From JAOPZW01 sp963789015 (GTDB lineage: Bacteria > Actinomycetota > Thermoleophilia > Solirubrobacterales > Solirubrobacteraceae): 64,000 nt of DNA. This document shows positions 18,590 to 27,120 of the stretch, piece by piece (the stretch's first letter is position 1; each line of letters begins with the position of its first letter). The stretch covers positions 310,001 through 374,000 of the forward strand of contig CAWBIU010000002.1 in NCBI GenBank assembly GCA_963789015.1, read 5' to 3'. Made by a program: the position numbers and the translations under genes. The notes below the pieces were generated by a model. The model was not told the DNA's origin and made no database searches. It was given only the letters and a program-made list of their open reading frames with translations.

Positions 18590-21184
18590 GTGGCCGACAA
18601 CGGCGATCAGCACGAGGAGCTCTTCCTCATCGACGGCAACTCGCTCGCCTACCGGGCGTTCTTCGCGCTGCCCGAGTCGATCGCCACCTCCACGGGCTTC
18701 CCGACGAACGCGATCTTCGGCTTCGCGTCGATGCTCGTGAAGCTGCTCACCGAGTACGGCCAGAAGCCGACGATCGTCGTGTGGGACGCCGGCGCGTCGG
18801 GCCGCAAGGAGGTCTACGAGCCCTACAAGGCGACGCGCACCTCGCGCCCCGGGCTGCTCAAGGAGCAGTGGCCGCACCTCGAGCCGCTCGTCGAGGCGTT
18901 CGGCTATCGCAACGTGCGCGTGGCCGGCTTCGAGGCCGACGACGTGATCGCCACGATCGCCGAGCGCGCCCGCGGGCAGGGCGTCCCGGTGATGGTCGTC
19001 ACCGGCGACCGCGACGCCTTCCAGATCATCGACGAGGACTCGCACGTGCGGGTCATGGCGACGGGCCGCGGGATCACCGACACCAAGGTCTACGACCACG
19101 CCGCCGTCGTCGACCGCTACGGGATCGCCCCCGACCTGATCCCCGACTTCTACGGGCTCAAGGGGGACACGTCGGACAACATCCCCGGCGTCCCGGGGAT
19201 CGGCGACAAGACCGCCTCGCAGCTCCTGCAGCAGTTCGGCTCGCTGGAGGAGGTGCTCGCCCACATCGACGACATCTCGGGCGCCAAGCGCAAGCAGAAC
19301 CTGACCGAGCACGCCGACGACGCGCGCGTCTCCAAGCAGCTCGCGACGATCATGCGCGACGTCCCGATCGAGGTCGACCCGGCCGCCGAGGCCGGGCGCG
19401 AGCCCGATCGCTCACGGCTGCGCGAGGTGTTCCGCGAGTTCGAGCTGCGCGCGCCGCTGGCGCGCCTGGAGGAGGCGTTCGGCGACGACGCGGCCGCCCC
19501 CGCGCCGGTCGGCGAGACGCACATCGACGCGCGCGTGCGCGAGGGCTCGCTGTCCGACGTCGCCGCGCTCGGCGCCGATGCCGAGGTCGCCGTCGCCGTC
19601 GTGCCGCCCGCCCCGCCCGAGGGCGAGCTGTTCGCCGAGGGCGCGCAGTGGCGCTTCGGCGTGGCCTCGGGCGACCGCGTCCTCGTCGGCGACACCGACG
19701 GGCCCGAGCCGCTCGTCGCCGCGCTCGGCGACCGCGCCGTGATCGCCCACGACGCCAAGACGCTGGGCGTCGTGCCGCCGAACGTCGTCCACGACACGAT
19801 GCTCGCCGCCTATCTGCTCGAGCCGGCGCGGCGCGGCTTCCCGCTGCGCGAGATCACCGAGGAGCGTGGCCTGTCGACGTCGGTCGAGGACCAGGCCGGC
19901 GCCGACGCGGTGCGGATGCTCGCGCTCGCCGAGTGGCAGCGCGAGCAGCTCGACGAGCGCGGGCTCACGCCGCTGATGACCGAGGTCGAGCTGCCGCTGG
20001 CGACCGTGCTGCGCGACATGGAGATCGCGGGGGTGCGCCTGAACAAGGAGCGCCTGGCCGAGGTCGACGGGCGCGTGCGCGAGGAGATCACGCGGCTGGA
20101 GCGCGAGATCTGGGAGCTCGCCGGGACCGAGTTCGTGATCGGCTCGCCCCAGCAGCTCGGCGCGGTCCTCTTCGAGCAGCTCGGGCTGTCGCGCAAGCGC
20201 CGCGGCAAGACCGGCTTCTCGACCGACGCGCGCGTCCTGCAGGCGATCCGCGACGAGCACGAGATCATCCCCAAGATCGAGCGCTGGCGCGAGCTCAACC
20301 AGATCCAGAAGACCTACCTCGACGTCCTGCCCCAGCTCGCCGACGCCGAGAGCCGCATCCACACGACCTTCCTGCAGGCGGGCGCGACGACGGGACGGAT
20401 CGCGTCGACGAACCCGAACATGCAGAACGTGCCGGTGCGCACCGAGCTCGGGCGCGAGATCCGCGGCTGCTTCGAGGCCGCGCCCGGGAACGTCCTGATC
20501 TCGGCCGACTACTCGCAGGTCGAGCTGCGCGTGCTCGCCCACGTCGCCGACGAGCCGGTGCTCGAGGAGATCTTCGTGCGCGGCGAGGACGTCCACACCG
20601 CCACCGCCGCCCAGGTCTTCGACAAGGACCCGGCCGACCTGACGCCGATGGACCGCTCGAAGGCGAAGATGATCAACTACGGCATCGTCTACGGGCTGAG
20701 CGATTACGGGCTCGCCGACCGCCTGAACATCGCGCGCGAGGAGGCCAAGGCGTTCATCGACGCCTACCTCGAGCGCTTCTCGCGCGTCGCCGAGTTCATG
20801 CAGCGCACGATCGAGCAGGCGGGCGAGCAGGGCTACGTGACGACGCTCTACGGCCGCCGTCGCCAGATCCCCGAGCTGCGGGCACGCAACTGGCAGGTGC
20901 GCACGCTCGGCGAGCGCCTGGCGGTCAACACGGTCATCCAGGGCACGGCGGCCGACGTCATGAAGCTCGCCATGATCCGCGTCCACGAGGAGCTCAAGCG
21001 GCGCGGGCTGGCGACGCGGCTGATCCTCACGATCCACGACGAGCTGCTGCTCGAGGGGCCGCCCGACGAGGTCGACGAGGTCATCGCGCTCGTCGAGGCG
21101 GAGATGGTCGCCCCGTGGGGCGATCGCGTGCCGCCGCTGGCCGTCGACGCCGGCAGCGGGCCGAACTGGCTCGCGGCGAAGTGA
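18590..21184 (+). CDS. polA: DNA polymerase I
   Basis: Repair and Okazaki-fragment polymerase, 864 residues. Residues 1-300 form the 5'-nuclease domain (LFLIDGNSLAYRAFFALP, FEADDVIATIAERA, TGDRDAFQII, GLKGDTSDNIPGVPGIGDKTA). The middle 3'-5' exonuclease domain is degenerate: the metal-binding DxE motif is not found and the region is Pro/Ala-rich, so proofreading is probably absent, as in many actinobacteria. The polymerase domain has motif A DYSQVELRVLAH, motif B RSKAKMINYGIVYG and motif C IHDELLLE. GTG start with a -10 element 8 nt upstream. Confidence 0.97.
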   Translation: MADNGDQHEELFLIDGNSLAYRAFFALPESIATSTGFPTNAIFGFASMLVKLLTEYGQKPTIVVWDAGASGRKEVYEPYKATRTSRPGLLKEQWPHLEPLVEAFGYRNVRVAGFEADDVIATIAERARGQGVPVMVVTGDRDAFQIIDEDSHVRVMATGRGITDTKVYDHAAVVDRYGIAPDLIPDFYGLKGDTSDNIPGVPGIGDKTASQLLQQFGSLEEVLAHIDDISGAKRKQNLTEHADDARVSKQLATIMRDVPIEVDPAAEAGREPDRSRLREVFREFELRAPLARLEEAFGDDAAAPAPVGETHIDARVREGSLSDVAALGADAEVAVAVVPPAPPEGELFAEGAQWRFGVASGDRVLVGDTDGPEPLVAALGDRAVIAHDAKTLGVVPPNVVHDTMLAAYLLEPARRGFPLREITEERGLSTSVEDQAGADAVRMLALAEWQREQLDERGLTPLMTEVELPLATVLRDMEIAGVRLNKERLAEVDGRVREEITRLEREIWELAGTEFVIGSPQQLGAVLFEQLGLSRKRRGKTGFSTDARVLQAIRDEHEIIPKIERWRELNQIQKTYLDVLPQLADAESRIHTTFLQAGATTGRIASTNPNMQNVPVRTELGREIRGCFEAAPGNVLISADYSQVELRVLAHVADEPVLEEIFVRGEDVHTATAAQVFDKDPADLTPMDRSKAKMINYGIVYGLSDYGLADRLNIAREEAKAFIDAYLERFSRVAEFMQRTIEQAGEQGYVTTLYGRRRQIPELRARNWQVRTLGERLAVNTVIQGTAADVMKLAMIRVHEELKRRGLATRLILTIHDELLLEGPPDEVDEVIALVEAEMVAPWGDRVPPLAVDAGSGPNWLAAK

Positions 21185-21190
21185 GCGGCC

Positions 21191-21607
21191 GTGCTGCTGC
21201 GCTGCGATCGAGACGGTGACGCCGCGCAGCTGCGCCTCGACGCGCAGGCGCCGGTCCGCGACCGCTTCGTGTTCCGCGATCCCGGCCACCGCGAGGCAGG
21301 CGGGATCACGCTCGGCTTCGACGACGACCGCCACCTGGTCGTCATCGTGCTCGCCGACGCCGAGCGCCAGGTGCCGCCGGCGCTGCTGGCGGAGGGCGGG
21401 GGAGGGCGCGCGACGTTCGACCCCGAGGTCGGCGCCGCCTACGTCGAGCTGCAGGCGCCCGGCGCCGACGGGGTCGCCGAGACGCTGCCGTTCGGCGAGT
21501 GGGGCCTGAACCTCGACCTCGACGCGGGCGGCCGCGTCATCGGGATCGAGTTCCAGGACGCCGACGTGGCGCCCGCCGCGCTGCTCGCCGGCGCGCGGAT
21601 GCTCTAG
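21191..21607 (+). CDS. DUF2283-like small protein
   Basis: A 138-residue acidic protein beginning GTG CTG CTG seven bp after polA. The C-terminal half, FDPEVGAAYVELQAPG ... GLNLDLDAGGRVIGIEF, has the DUF2283 pattern (a strand with YVEL followed by D-x-D-x-x-G-x-x-x-G-I-E). The N-terminal half is a second beta-rich region with a FRDPGHREAGGITLGFDDD segment. Function is unknown for the family. It is probably co-transcribed with polA and convergent with the flavoprotein gene. Confidence 0.6.
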   Translation: MLLRCDRDGDAAQLRLDAQAPVRDRFVFRDPGHREAGGITLGFDDDRHLVVIVLADAERQVPPALLAEGGGGRATFDPEVGAAYVELQAPGADGVAETLPFGEWGLNLDLDAGGRVIGIEFQDADVAPAALLAGARML

Positions 21608-21616
21608 GCCGGGCCG

Positions 21617-22780
21617 TCAGGCCGCGGCCGCGACGGTCTCCGGCTCGTCGCCGGCGGCGGGACCCGCGAGGGCGAACTCGGGTGGCGCGATGCGCAGGTA
21701 GTGGCCGAAGGACCAGTCGATGAAGCGCCGCGAGCTCATGAGCGCGAGCGCCGGCGTCATCAGCGGCGTCGGGTTCACGCGTGAGACGAGGCTCTGCACG
21801 CGCAGCAGCCAGCGGAACGGGCGCAGGTGACCTTCGCAGAAGGCGGCGTAGCGCTCGAGCGCGCGGTCGCGGTCCTGGCGGCCGTCGACGACGGCGCGCA
21901 GCTCGCGCCCGCACGCGAGCCCGAAGTACAGCGCCGTGCGGATCCCCTCGGCCGTCGTGGGCAGGCAGTGGCCGGCCGAGTCGCCGGTGAAGAACACGCG
22001 GTCCTCGACCGGGCGGCGCATCTGGTGCGGGATCCAGTTGCCCTGGTAGCGGACGGCCTCGACGTCGAGGTCGCCGGCCAGGCGCACCGTCGGCTCCTTG
22101 ACGTGGTCGCGCGGGTCGAACGATCCGACGCCGACGCGGAGCTCGTCGCCGGCCGGGAAGCTCCACGAGTAGCCCGCGCGCACGTAGCCGGGGTCGAGCC
22201 ACAGCTCGAGGTCGTCGGGTGGGTGGGATCCGATATGCGGATGGACCTCCAGCCCGCGCGACAGGCGTGCCTCGGGCGGCTGGATGCCGGGGTCCGCGCC
22301 CGAGAGGACGCGCCGCCAGCCGAGCGCGTCGACGAGCAGCGGCGCGGTCAGGTCGCCGCGGTCGGTGTGCACCGTCTCGCCGGTGCGGCCGTTCACCTTC
22401 GCGGTCTCGAACGTGAAGTCGCCCTGCTCGGCCAGCAGGGCGCACAGGCGGGGGTAGTCGAACGTGGAGAACGTCCACGGCAGGCGCCAGCGGAAGGTCC
22501 GCGACGGGCTGTGGACGACGATGTCGCCGAAGGTCTGGCGGATGCTCTCGCCGAGCCCCAGGTTCCGGAGCCACGGGGTGGGCGCGGCGCAGGCCGACGT
22601 CTGGCGCTCGCCGATCTCGTAGCGGTCGATGACGAGCACGCGCGCGCCGCTGCCGCGCAGCTCGCGCGCGACGGCCAGGCCGGCGAAGCTCGCGCCGCAC
22701 ACGAGCACGTCCCACGCCCCGCTGAGCGGGGTGCGCTCCGACCCCCGCTTGGTGGCTCGAACGGGCATGCGGGGCCGCAT
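21617..22780 (-). CDS. FAD-dependent oxidoreductase, geranylgeranyl reductase-like
   Basis: A 387-residue flavoprotein. Rossmann FAD motif VLVCGASFAGLAVARELRG near residue 25 (Gly pattern slightly relaxed), ADP-ribose strand VLVIDRYEIG, and the second FAD motif RVFFTGDSAGHCLPTTAEGI that is typical of the geranylgeranyl reductase/para-hydroxybenzoate hydroxylase superfamily. It may reduce an isoprenoid or quinone side chain; the substrate is not determined by sequence. It is divergent from rpsA with a 35-bp gap. An alternative ATG lies at 22768. Confidence 0.78.
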   Translation of the reverse strand: MRPRMPVRATKRGSERTPLSGAWDVLVCGASFAGLAVARELRGSGARVLVIDRYEIGERQTSACAAPTPWLRNLGLGESIRQTFGDIVVHSPSRTFRWRLPWTFSTFDYPRLCALLAEQGDFTFETAKVNGRTGETVHTDRGDLTAPLLVDALGWRRVLSGADPGIQPPEARLSRGLEVHPHIGSHPPDDLELWLDPGYVRAGYSWSFPAGDELRVGVGSFDPRDHVKEPTVRLAGDLDVEAVRYQGNWIPHQMRRPVEDRVFFTGDSAGHCLPTTAEGIRTALYFGLACGRELRAVVDGRQDRDRALERYAAFCEGHLRPFRWLLRVQSLVSRVNPTPLMTPALALMSSRRFIDWSFGHYLRIAPPEFALAGPAAGDEPETVAAAA

Positions 22781-22799
22781 TCTAAGGGGGCGACTGCGC

Positions 22800-22805
22800 T
22801 ACCCT
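22800..22805 (+). promoter_or_regulatory. -10 element (TACCCT) of rpsA
   Basis: TACCCT ends 10 nt before the rpsA ATG, with no clear ribosome site. The arrangement matches the other TAnnnT elements close to starts in this window. Confidence 0.4.
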
Positions 22806-22815
22806 AGGCCGCTAC

Positions 22816-24220
22816 ATGTCCCAGACCACCATCCCGACTTCAGACGCCCGGATCGTCGAAGGCTCCGACGGCCTGCTGCTTGAGATCGACGGGCAGATCG
22901 TCCCGAACTACGACGCGACCTTCGCCCCCTTCGAGGAGGGCGATGTCGTCTCCGGACGCGTCGTGCGCATCGACAACGACGAGGTCCTCGTCGACATCGG
23001 CTACAAGAGCGAGGGGGTCATCCCCTCCAACGAGCTGTCGATCCGCAAGAACGTCGACCCGCACGACGAGGTCGAGCTGGGCGAGGAGGTCGACGCGCTG
23101 GTCCTCACCAAGGAGGACCAGGACGGCCGCCTCATCATGTCCAAGAAGCGCGCCCGCTTCGAGAAGGCGTGGCGGCGCATCGAGGCGGCGGCCGAGAGCG
23201 GCGAGCCGGTCGAGGGCACGGTCATCGAAGTGGTCAAGGGCGGCCTGATCATCGACCTCGGGGTGCGCGGCTTCCTGCCCGCCTCGCTGGTCGACATCCG
23301 GCGCGTGCCCAACCTCGACGAGTACATGGGCACGAAGATCGAGACGAAGGTCATCGAGCTCAACCGCTCGCGCAACAACGTCGTCCTGAGCCGCCGCGCG
23401 GTCCTCGAGGAGGAGCGCAAGGAGCAGCGCCAGGAGATCCTCGACCGCCTGCAGCCGGGGCTGATCGTCGAGGGCCAGATCTCGAACATCGTCGACTTCG
23501 GCGCCTTCGTCGACCTCAACGGCATCGACGGCCTGATCCACATCTCCGAGCTGTCGTGGTCGCACGTCAACCACCCCTCCGAGATCCTCTCGATCGGTGA
23601 CACCGTCCAGGTCAAGGTGCTCGACATCGACCGCGACCGCCAGCGCATCTCGCTGGGTCTCAAGCAGACCCAGGAGGATCCGTGGCAGCGCGTCGTCGAC
23701 ACCTACAACGTGGGCGACGAGCTCGAGGGCACGGTCACGAAGGTCGTCACCTTCGGCGCGTTCGTCGAGATCCTCGACGGCGTCGAGGGCCTCGTGCACA
23801 TCTCCGAGCTGGCCAACCACCACGTCGAGAACCCGCGCGAGGTGGTCCAGCCGGGCGACGACGTCCGCGTGAAGATCCTCGAGATCGACTCGGACCGCCG
23901 CCGCCTGTCGCTGTCGGTCAAGCGCGTCGAGGGCCAGGTCCTGCCGCGCCGCGACACCGGCGCCGGGGCGGGCGACCTCGACGACGTGCCCGAGCTCGGG
24001 CTGAGCGACGACGTGTTCGCCGGCGGCGACGCCGAGCCCGTCGAGGCCGCGCGAGCCGGTCGAGCCCGCCGCGCCCGAGGCGGTCGCCGACGTGGCGCCC
24101 CCGGCCGACGAGGCTGCGCCGGCCGGCGAGGCCGAGACGGCCGACGAGCCGGTCGCGCCCGCCGACGAGCCGGTCGCCGCGGCCGACGAGCCTGCCGCTC
24201 CCGCCGACGACGACGCCTAG
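22816..24220 (+). CDS. rpsA: 30S ribosomal protein S1, four S1 domains; tail frameshifted near 24050
   Basis: Brings mRNA to the 30S subunit. Four OB-fold S1 repeats are visible at about residues 37-107, 122-190, 207-275 and 292-360 (VDFGAFVDLNGIDGLIHISE and TFGAFVEILDGVEGLVHISE in the last two), the actinobacterial arrangement. After PELGLSDDVFAGGDAEPVEA the original frame becomes Arg/Gly-rich and runs on into coaE. Shifting one base at 24049-24053 instead gives an acidic Glu/Pro/Ala tail (EPVEPAAPEAVAD ... EPAAPADDDA) ending at 24220, which is what actinobacterial S1 tails look like. The restored protein has about 467 residues. Because S1 is essential, the shift is most likely an indel error, although a tail change could be tolerated. 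Confidence 0.93.
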
Positions 24221-24247
24221 CCCGCGCCGACCCGCAGCCGACGCCGT

Positions 24248-24856
24248 CTGGTCGCACCGCGCTCCATCCCGTTCGTCGGCCTGACCGGCGGCCTGGGGGC
24301 GGGGAAGTCGACCGCGCTCGCGGCGCTCGAGCGGCTCGGCGCGGCGACGCTGTCGGCCGACGCCGTCGTCCACGAGCTCTACGCGACCGACGAGGTGCGC
24401 GACGCCGTGGTCGGGCGCTGGGGCGCCGAGGTCGCGCCCGGTGGGGTCGTCGACCGCCCGGCCGTGGCACGCGCCGCGTTCGTGTCCGAACATGAGCGGG
24501 CGTGGCTCGAGGGCCTGCTGTGGCCGCGCGTGGCGCGCCGCGCGGCGGCCTGGCGCGAGGAGGTGTCCCGCCGCGAGCCGCCGCCGCGCGCGGCCGTCGT
24601 CGAGTCGCCGCTGCTCTTCGAGGCCGGCCTCGAGGCCGCCTACGATGTCACGATCGCCGTCGTGGCCGACGAGGAGGTGCGCCGCGAGCGCGCGGCGGCG
24701 CGCGGCCACGCCGCGGTCGACGAGCGCGCCGCGCGCCAGCTCCCGCAGGAGGAGAAGGCGGCGCGGGCGACGTACGTCGTCCGAAACAGCGGGACCGCCG
24801 AGGAGCTCACCCTTGCGCTGTCAGCGGTCCTTGACAAGCTAGAAGCCAATCCATGA
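24248..24856 (+). CDS. coaE: Dephospho-CoA kinase
   Basis: Last step of coenzyme A synthesis. P-loop VGLTGGLGAGKSTAL, SADAVVHELY, ESPLLFEAGLEAAYD and the lid VVADEEVRRERAAARGH ... RAARQLPQEEK are all present, giving about 200 residues as usual. The start is a problem: the conserved P-loop lies upstream of every ATG, GTG or TTG in frame after the rpsA stop. The only near-cognate codons are CTG at 24248 and ATC at 24266 (just before PFVGLTGG); 24248 is given as a placeholder. The first canonical start in frame, GTG 24395, would delete the P-loop and cannot be right. The end overlaps the next gene in ATGA. Confidence 0.85.
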   Translation: MVAPRSIPFVGLTGGLGAGKSTALAALERLGAATLSADAVVHELYATDEVRDAVVGRWGAEVAPGGVVDRPAVARAAFVSEHERAWLEGLLWPRVARRAAAWREEVSRREPPPRAAVVESPLLFEAGLEAAYDVTIAVVADEEVRRERAAARGHAAVDERAARQLPQEEKAARATYVVRNSGTAEELTLALSAVLDKLEANP

Positions 24857-25536
24857 GCAGCAGCGCGCAGAGGTCGACGTCGCGGGCCGGTTCCCGGCCG
24901 CGCCCCGCCGCGCGGGCGCCCGCGCGCCGCGCCACGGCCTCGCGCCGTCGCACGGTGCGCCGACGGCGGGCCGGTCTCGTCATCGGCGTGGCCGCGATCG
25001 CCGGGCTGCTCGCCGCGCTCCTGTGGCCGTCCTTCGACCACGCGGTCAAGGAGATCAAGCTGCCCCTGCGCCACGAGGACATCATCCGCCAGCAGGCGCG
25101 TGACAAGGACCTCGACCCGGCGCTCATCGCGGCGGTGATCTACGCCGAGTCGCGCTTTCGCGAGGGCCAGACCTCGCACGCCGGCGCCCAGGGCCTGATG
25201 CAGATCACGCCGGCCACGGCGCAGGACATCGCGCGCAAGTCGGGCGGCACGGAGTTCGTCGTCGGCGACCTGGCCACGCCGCAGGTCAACATCTCCTACG
25301 GCGCCTGGTACCTGCGCTACCTGCTCGGGCGCTACGGGGGCAACGAGACGCTCGCGCTCGCCGCCTACAACGGCGGCGAGGGCAACGTCGACCGCTGGGT
25401 CGACAACGCCCAGCAGCGCGAGCGCGACCTGACGATCTCGGAGATCCCGTTCCCCGAGACGCGGCACTACGTGCGCGCCGTGCACGACGCGCACGTCGAG
25501 TACCGCCGCTCCTACGCGGCCGAGCTGGGCATCTGA
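24853..25536 (+). CDS. Membrane-anchored lytic transglycosylase (SLT family)
   Basis: Cleaves peptidoglycan glycan strands. A 227-residue protein: a very basic N-terminus (about 40 residues rich in Arg/Ser/Ala), one membrane anchor (AGLVIGVAAIAGLLAALLW), then a Slt70-type catalytic domain with IAAVIYAESRFREGQTS (catalytic Glu), GAQGLMQITPATA, and LALAAYNGGEGNV. It acts outside the membrane. It is translationally coupled to coaE by ATGA; that pairing is also common in other high-GC genomes' rpsA-coaE neighbourhoods by my recollection, not by search. Confidence 0.88.
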   Translation: MSSSAQRSTSRAGSRPRPAARAPARRATASRRRTVRRRRAGLVIGVAAIAGLLAALLWPSFDHAVKEIKLPLRHEDIIRQQARDKDLDPALIAAVIYAESRFREGQTSHAGAQGLMQITPATAQDIARKSGGTEFVVGDLATPQVNISYGAWYLRYLLGRYGGNETLALAAYNGGEGNVDRWVDNAQQRERDLTISEIPFPETRHYVRAVHDAHVEYRRSYAAELGI

Positions 25537-25543
25537 CCCACGC

Positions 25544-26983
25544 TCAGGCGACCTCGTCGGCGCGCCCGACGTCGGCGCCCTCGCCGCGCTGCAGGCGCGA
25601 GTGGGTGCGCCCGTAGAAGAAGTAGATGACGACGCCGACGAGCAGCCAGCCGCCGAAGCGCAGCCACGTGACCGCCTCGAGCTGGCTCATCAGGTAGATG
25701 CACAGCGCCGTGCCGATGAGCGGGAACCACGGCACGAGCGGGACGCGGAAGCCGCGCTCGAGGTCGGGCTGCGTGCGCCGCAGGACGATCACGCCGATGT
25801 TGACGATCACGAACGCGAACAGCGTGCCGATGTTGACGAGCTTGGCGATCTCGGCGAGCGGCACGAAGGCGGCGATCAGAGCGATGAGGACGCCGAACAT
25901 CGCCGTCGTGAAGATCGGCGTGCGGCGCGGGCTGAGGCGCGCGAAGATCGACGGGATCAGACCGTCACGGCTCATCGCGAAGAAGATCCGCGTCTGGCCG
26001 TAGAGGATCGTCAGCGTCACGCTGGTGATGGCCACGAGCGCGCCGAAGGACAGGATGTCGCCCGCCCAGTCGAGCCCGGCGCCCTCCTTGATCGCGTCGC
26101 TGAGCGGCGCCTCGGAGCCGGCGAGCTGGTCCGAGGGCAGCAGGCCGACGGTGACGATGGCCACGAGGATGTAGATCAGGGTGGCGATCAGCAGCGAGAG
26201 CAGGATGCCGATCGGCAGGTCGCGCTGCGGGTCCTTGGCCTCCTCGCCGGTCGTCGAGACCGCGTCGAAGCCGATGTAGGCGAAGAAGATCAGCGCGGCG
26301 GCGTCGACCGTGCCCTGCGTCCCGTTCGGCGCCCACGGCGAGAAGTTGTCGCCGTTGATCGAGCTGAAGCCGACGAGGATGAAGAAGATCAGGATGCCGA
26401 CCTTGACGAACACCATGATCGTGTTCGTCCGCGCGCTCTCGCGCACGCCGTAGATGAGCAGCGCGGCGACGGAGAGCACGAGGAAGACGGCGGGCAGGTT
26501 GAAGGTGCCGCCCTCACCGGGCGGGCCGGCGAGCGAGTCGGGCAGGCTGATGCCGAAGAGCGAGTCGAGCAGGCTCTGCAGGTAGCCGCCCCAGCCGACG
26601 GCGACGGCGGCCACCGACACGCCGTACTCGAGGATCAGGTCCCAGCCGATGATCCACCCGACGAGCTCGCCGAGCGTCGCGTAGCCGTACGTGTAGGCCG
26701 AGCCGGAGACCGGGATGCTCGAGGCCAGCTCGCCGTAGGAGAGCGCGGAGAACAGGCAGGTCACGCCGGCGAGGGCGAAGGACAGGACGATCGACGGCCC
26801 GGAGTCGGCGATCGCCTCGCCGATGATCACGAAGATCCCGGTCCCGATGATCGCGCCGATGCCCAGCGCGGTCAGGTCCAGCGCGCCGACGGCGCGCTTG
26901 AGCCCGTCGTCGGTGCCGGCCTCCCGGACGAGCGCCTCGGTCGGCTTGCGGGCGAACGGCCCGCGCTCGGTTGCCGTGGCCAT
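25544..26983 (-). CDS. APC-family amino acid permease (cationic amino acid transporter type)
   Basis: A 479-residue permease with about twelve hydrophobic segments. LTALGIGAIIGTGIFVIIGEAI is the APC helix 1 signature, AFAGVTCLFSALSYGELAS-like helix 2-3 region, YAYGYATLGELVGWIIGWDLILEYG in helix 3, and FFAYIGFDAVSTTGEEAKDPQRDLPIGIL in helix 6-7, all close to the CAT/YfnA branch. Substrate is probably a basic or branched amino acid. AGGAG lies six nt before the ATG. It is divergent from uvrB. Confidence 0.88.
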   Translation of the reverse strand: MATATERGPFARKPTEALVREAGTDDGLKRAVGALDLTALGIGAIIGTGIFVIIGEAIADSGPSIVLSFALAGVTCLFSALSYGELASSIPVSGSAYTYGYATLGELVGWIIGWDLILEYGVSVAAVAVGWGGYLQSLLDSLFGISLPDSLAGPPGEGGTFNLPAVFLVLSVAALLIYGVRESARTNTIMVFVKVGILIFFILVGFSSINGDNFSPWAPNGTQGTVDAAALIFFAYIGFDAVSTTGEEAKDPQRDLPIGILLSLLIATLIYILVAIVTVGLLPSDQLAGSEAPLSDAIKEGAGLDWAGDILSFGALVAITSVTLTILYGQTRIFFAMSRDGLIPSIFARLSPRRTPIFTTAMFGVLIALIAAFVPLAEIAKLVNIGTLFAFVIVNIGVIVLRRTQPDLERGFRVPLVPWFPLIGTALCIYLMSQLEAVTWLRFGGWLLVGVVIYFFYGRTHSRLQRGEGADVGRADEVA

Positions 26984-27106
26984 GCGGTTCTCCTGCCTGG
27001 CGGGGGTGGTCGCGTCCGCGTCAGCCTTCCCGCCAACGTCGGCGCTTGAACGGCTTTCCGCCGCCTGAGCGCCCGATTGCGGACATGGGGCGGCCGGATC
27101 CGCCGG

Positions 27107-27112
27107 TACATT
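27107..27112 (+). promoter_or_regulatory. -10 element (TACATT) of uvrB
   Basis: TACATT lies 8 nt before the uvrB GTG. The intervening GAGGAG could act as a ribosome site only if transcription began further upstream. No GAAC-N4-GTTC LexA box is seen in the 137-bp gap before uvrB, in contrast to uvrA. Confidence 0.45.
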
Positions 27113-27120
27113 GAGGAGTT

